DNA of 64,000 nucleotides from Rhododendron vialii (Eukaryota; Streptophyta; Magnoliopsida; Ericales; Ericaceae): assembly GCF_030253575.1 (NCBI RefSeq), contig NC_080561.1, forward strand, positions 33,875,564 to 33,939,563. The letters are read 5' to 3'. The position numbers and the translations under genes are program-made. Below the pieces are notes generated by a model that did not search any database, was not told the DNA's origin, and saw nothing but the letters and a program-made list of their open reading frames with translations. The first letter of the stretch is position 1, and each line of letters starts with the position of its first letter. Positions 60,577-64,000 of this stretch are shown piece after piece.

Positions 60577-61879
60577 GAAGCGGGGACACTTTATATTACT
60601 AACACGGAAGTTTTTCGTAAACCGACTATCTTTCTCCAGCACATGATGACCATCTTCCTCCAACACGTGATGCATGTCAAGGTAGAGGCCCTCAATTGTT
60701 TCTGTTCCCTGATAAGAGAAACCATTTTGGATTAGAACAGAACCTCCACGCGCTGACTTAAAACTGGAAAACAAGAAGCATATTACTCACAGTTTTTTCA
60801 CTCAATACTTTGAAGCAATCCTTATGGTGCCACAATCTGCTATGTTTACCCGGTTCCTTGGGTGATTATTGGCGAACAATTTCTCTTCCCATTTGTTGGA
60901 GAAGATGGTGCATCATCACCTTGTTGTCTCCATCAATGGTTAAGAGACATCTGTCAATGAGAGTTTGTATCCCAACTGTTGGGTAGAGATCACCTAGAAT
61001 ACTTACTATGAAATCTTTGCCCTTTCCAATAAAGAAACAAGCAATGTGAAGGAACAATTCCCTGTCATGGTCATCTAGATAGTCATAGCTTATTTGCAAC
61101 TTTTTCAGGATTTTTGAGTTGGGAATAGCTGCCAGTTTCTGTAATGTGTTTTCCTATATGTCTAAGCTATGGGCAGATAGAGAACAACCCAACACTTGAA
61201 GGGCCAAAGGAAGCCCTTCACAGTGTTGTACCACCCTTTGTGAAAGCTCAGTGTAACCCTCAACGGGATGGTCTTGTTCAAAGGCATGCCAATTGAAAAG
61301 CTCCAATGATTCATAAGAATCTAATCCCATCACCTCAAATGTCTCATCAACTTCATTAGCCTTCAACAGATGAATGTTCCTGGTGGATAAGATAATTTTA
61401 CTCCCAGGATGAAACCAATCACGCATTCCAATTAAGGCATCAAACTGGGCTCGGTCATTCACATCATCAAGAACTACAAGAACTCTTTTGCGACAAATGA
61501 CATCTTTAATCTTACTAATTCCTTCATCAACACACCATATTTTTTCCTTCTCTCTTCTTAAAATGTCTGAAAGAAATTGCCCTTGTAAACGAACCAAACC
61601 TCAGGTCCTTCTGAAATTTCTCTAATATTTGCAAGAAAGCTACTAGCTTCAAATCTTTCAATGTTTAAATTATAAGCAAATTTGGCAATAGTTGTCTTGC
61701 ATATTCCACCCATCCCATAAATCACTGCTATCCCGATATTGGACTCATCCTGTAACCTTGAATTGATGTTTCTGACTCGAGATTGAATTCCAATAAGGTT
61801 GTGGGCAACGTGTAAAACTGGTCGGTTTGACTTATTCCCAATCATTCTTACAATTTCTTGGATAAATTTCGACTCATGC

Positions 61880-64000
61880 CTACAAAGTTAAATGGAGAGT
61901 GAAGTACAATAAGCTTGTCACGAATGAAAATAATACTGAACAAAAAAAAAAAGACTATTTAACAAATAGAGATGCCAGATGGTCTTGTCCAAATTGTTTA
62001 GAAGAAATGATTACAAATCCATTGTGGCATAATGTAATTATAACTAACAAATAGTAGCAACCAAGCAAGGACTGTTAAGAAAAACCATTACAGCGTTTAA
62101 CTACTCATTTACTAGTGGAGTTAATTTGTTAAAGGCATAACAGTTTATCGAAGATAAAATCAAACTTGAACTACCCACACAAACAACTGTCCACTAAAAT
62201 AGCCACAAATGTGATATTTTATGGGCAAAGGCTAATGCTAATGCTTTTACCGGCTGACAACTATCTTCTATTCTAGTACATGGAAGGAGATCAATCACGG
62301 ATCCACGATTCTGGTTTTTCCATATTCTGAAGCCAAGTCACTATTTTTATGCCAAAATTGCCCAAGAAATCAACTGATTCAGTTATTTTATTCACGAACC
62401 TCTCTCTTCTGCTTCAAATTTTGTTAACTGCTTAAATTGTTTGACATTTTCATAAAGGAAATCAATGATGAATATGTTTAGTAATAATGTCAAAGTGAGG
62501 AATTCATGAGATAATTACCCGTCACCTTGATTTTTTAAGACCATGCCATTAAGGATCTAGATGGGGTTGTGCCATGCACGTCTAAAATACATAGATGCGA
62601 TGTATAGAATAGAATAATTAATGAATCTACCTATTTGGGGACCCTATTATATGGACAAAATTGGGGCCCTTAGGCGGTGGCCTTGTGGGCTTATGACCAG
62701 GGCCGGCCCTGGCCACGAGAGGCCAAGTAAACTGGATGTTAATAGGGATATTGGAGGAGAAAAATAATTTAAAGCAACATTATGTATAGGCGAGAAATAA
62801 TTCAATGTAACATATGCAACACTTAAACACAATTCAGAGTTTGCCAAAGCATAATAGGAACAATTCAATGTAGACCAGCTATCACCAAAGGTGAGAAATA
62901 CTATCCATGTAACATTGTGTACTAAACCTGTTTAAATGGTAGTTGTTTGTCTTGATGGAAGTGGAGTTGAGTGCTTTGGAAAAGACACACAACCAAGGCA
63001 CTTGACCTGGGCTGTTGGCCAAGTGGTCATGAGTGGACACTTCTGTGCCAATGAGATGAGGTTTCAAGTTCAAGTCGATCATCGAGCAATGTCAGCCTTT
63101 CGAAGTAATTTAAATATCCTAACACTAGTTTTAGGCCAAGTGCGTTGCACATCGCCACATGGTCATTGGTTTGATGTTAGGGTAATTGCACTCATGGTTG
63201 TGGTACGGGGGAAAAATCGATTACATTGTAATTTCACTTAGGTTTAGTGATTGGAGCACTTTCTTTCCTAAATTTGGCCATTTTTCCCCTTCTTTACGGA
63301 TTCCATTAACCAAAAAAATCTCAATGCTCTAACAATAAGACCCGGCAAAACATCAAAACAAGATGAAACGAGGCATCAAACAATAAGGAGCACAGATATT
63401 CTGAAAGAGATTAGAAGTCCAATGTAAAACATCAAAGGACCAACCACATGAAATTTTCAGTAGCCATAATCTAGTAGCTATGTAGCTTAAAAATCAATCA
63501 AACTGCAAAAGAGACAGAAAGAGATTACCCAGTGAATTTCTTTCCCCAACAAAGTGCGACTATGGCTGGCAGTAGTTGAGGTGCCGTGTCGAGTTTGACA
63601 ATCTTTTTCATATCAGATGTGAATTATTCCTGTGAGAGCAAACACTCATAACACTAAAAAATATAGAATTAGATAACACACAGGAAAAACTTCTTGCAGC
63701 ACTTTAGTTTCATTAATAGTATTTGATAAGAAGGGGAGATGGAAAGCACTCTGTTGTTTTTCTTTTCTTGAAGGCAAAATTGAGATGAAAACGAACCAAA
63801 GTGGTTTAGTCGAGGTTCAGGACCATATCTACAGCATGATTTTTAACATGGAAAGGGCAGTACTTCATGCTAGATTGTTCAAAGACAATATGATTTTTTT
63901 AGTGTTCAGGACAATATGATCCTCAGAGTCAGTGGGAGGAGAAGGATGGAGTCGAGGAGCATCAATGGCCCACTGGGTCAACTTACGGACTTCATCTTCA
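61880..64000. other. Right-end region upstream of the TNL pseudogene, no certain gene
   Basis: No TIR-domain exon recognised. 62697-62725 has AGGGCCGGCCCTGGCC, a GC-rich palindrome like some plant hAT-like element ends. On the minus strand, 63607-63526 reads MKKIVKLDTAPQLLPAIV and ends GKKFTG before a GTAATC donor-like site, and 64000-63905 reads KLTQWAIDAPRLHPSPPTDS. Both look protein-like, and they may be exons of a gene extending beyond the window; I cannot name it. Confidence 0.35.

Larger units (their letters stand above)
56985..61879 (-). pseudogene. TNL-type disease-resistance gene (NB-ARC, LRR, C-JID), degenerate
   Basis: Minus-strand TNL relative (TMV resistance protein N-like). Inferred exons: NB-ARC 61879-60791; LRR start 60708-59006; LRR 58840-57963; C-terminal jelly-roll (C-JID) 57868-56985. 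NB-ARC motifs: P-loop GMGGICKTT, kinase-2 RVLVVLDDVND, RNBS-B SKIILSTRN, GLPLALQVLG, and MHD region VMMHHLL. LRR: LRCLTWHGFPLTSIP, LKNTPKFTGLPNLEKL and others. C-JID: SITFNVPS, MMVWLSYW, LEAGDEVNV. Defects: the P-loop Gly before Lys is Cys; a 1-base deletion near 61603; TAG at 61154-61156 where Trp is expected; TAA at 60866-60868 where Glu is expected; a LINE at 59358-60576; a frameshift near 58094; a MITE at 57565-57785. No TIR exon was found up to 64000; it is lost or lies further right. Confidence 0.92.

Overview
The window is a stretch of plant nuclear DNA, almost certainly from a eudicot. The protein-coding genes are typically plant (a plastid riboflavin reductase, a plant TenA/HAD fusion, an LRR receptor kinase, a plasmodesmal DUF26 protein and a TIR-NBS-LRR-class resistance gene). 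They have introns with GT/AG (once GC/AG) borders and lie in AT-rich DNA full of small inverted-repeat transposons and CT/GA microsatellites. The gene set alone does not identify the species. A woody eudicot, perhaps of the Ericales, is a weak guess from overall feel only.

Layout. 667-6029 (-): the first six exons of PYRR (riboflavin biosynthesis); its 3' exons were not found in bases 1-666 and probably lie off the left edge. 6030-11699: intergenic, packed with inverted-repeat elements. 11700-19850 (+): bifunctional TH2 protein of thiamine salvage, six exons, with a 4.8-kb first intron that carries a tandem duplication and a long inverted repeat. 19851-36970: about 17 kb with no convincing gene, holding at least eight recognisable MITE or foldback elements. 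36971-40373 (+): an LRR receptor-like kinase of the MIK1/PXL2 type, two exons, with a 13-residue tandem repeat in its tail. 42707-45861 (-): a VPS62-like (DUF946) protein, two exons. 50307-53163 (+): a plasmodesmata-located (PDLP-type) protein with two DUF26 domains, inferred to use a GC-AG first intron and an 8-nt last exon. 53988-55884 (-): a 5'-truncated LINE with a MITE nested inside. 56985-61879 (-): a TNL resistance gene that is clearly a pseudogene, broken by two frameshifts, two nonsense codons, a P-loop change, a LINE with a 13-bp target duplication and a Mutator-type MITE with a 9-bp target duplication.

The five intact genes do not form a pathway or cluster; PYRR and TH2 both serve vitamin and cofactor metabolism but sit in opposite orientation about 5.7 kb apart. 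The most informative signals are the layered insertions in the TNL, the GC-AG intron, the receptor-tail repeat, and several recurring inverted-repeat families. One AT-rich family, seen at six places, carries a conserved internal palindrome around GTCGAGACGAAT. I saw no CRISPR, no complete tRNA or rRNA gene, and no autonomous transposase.
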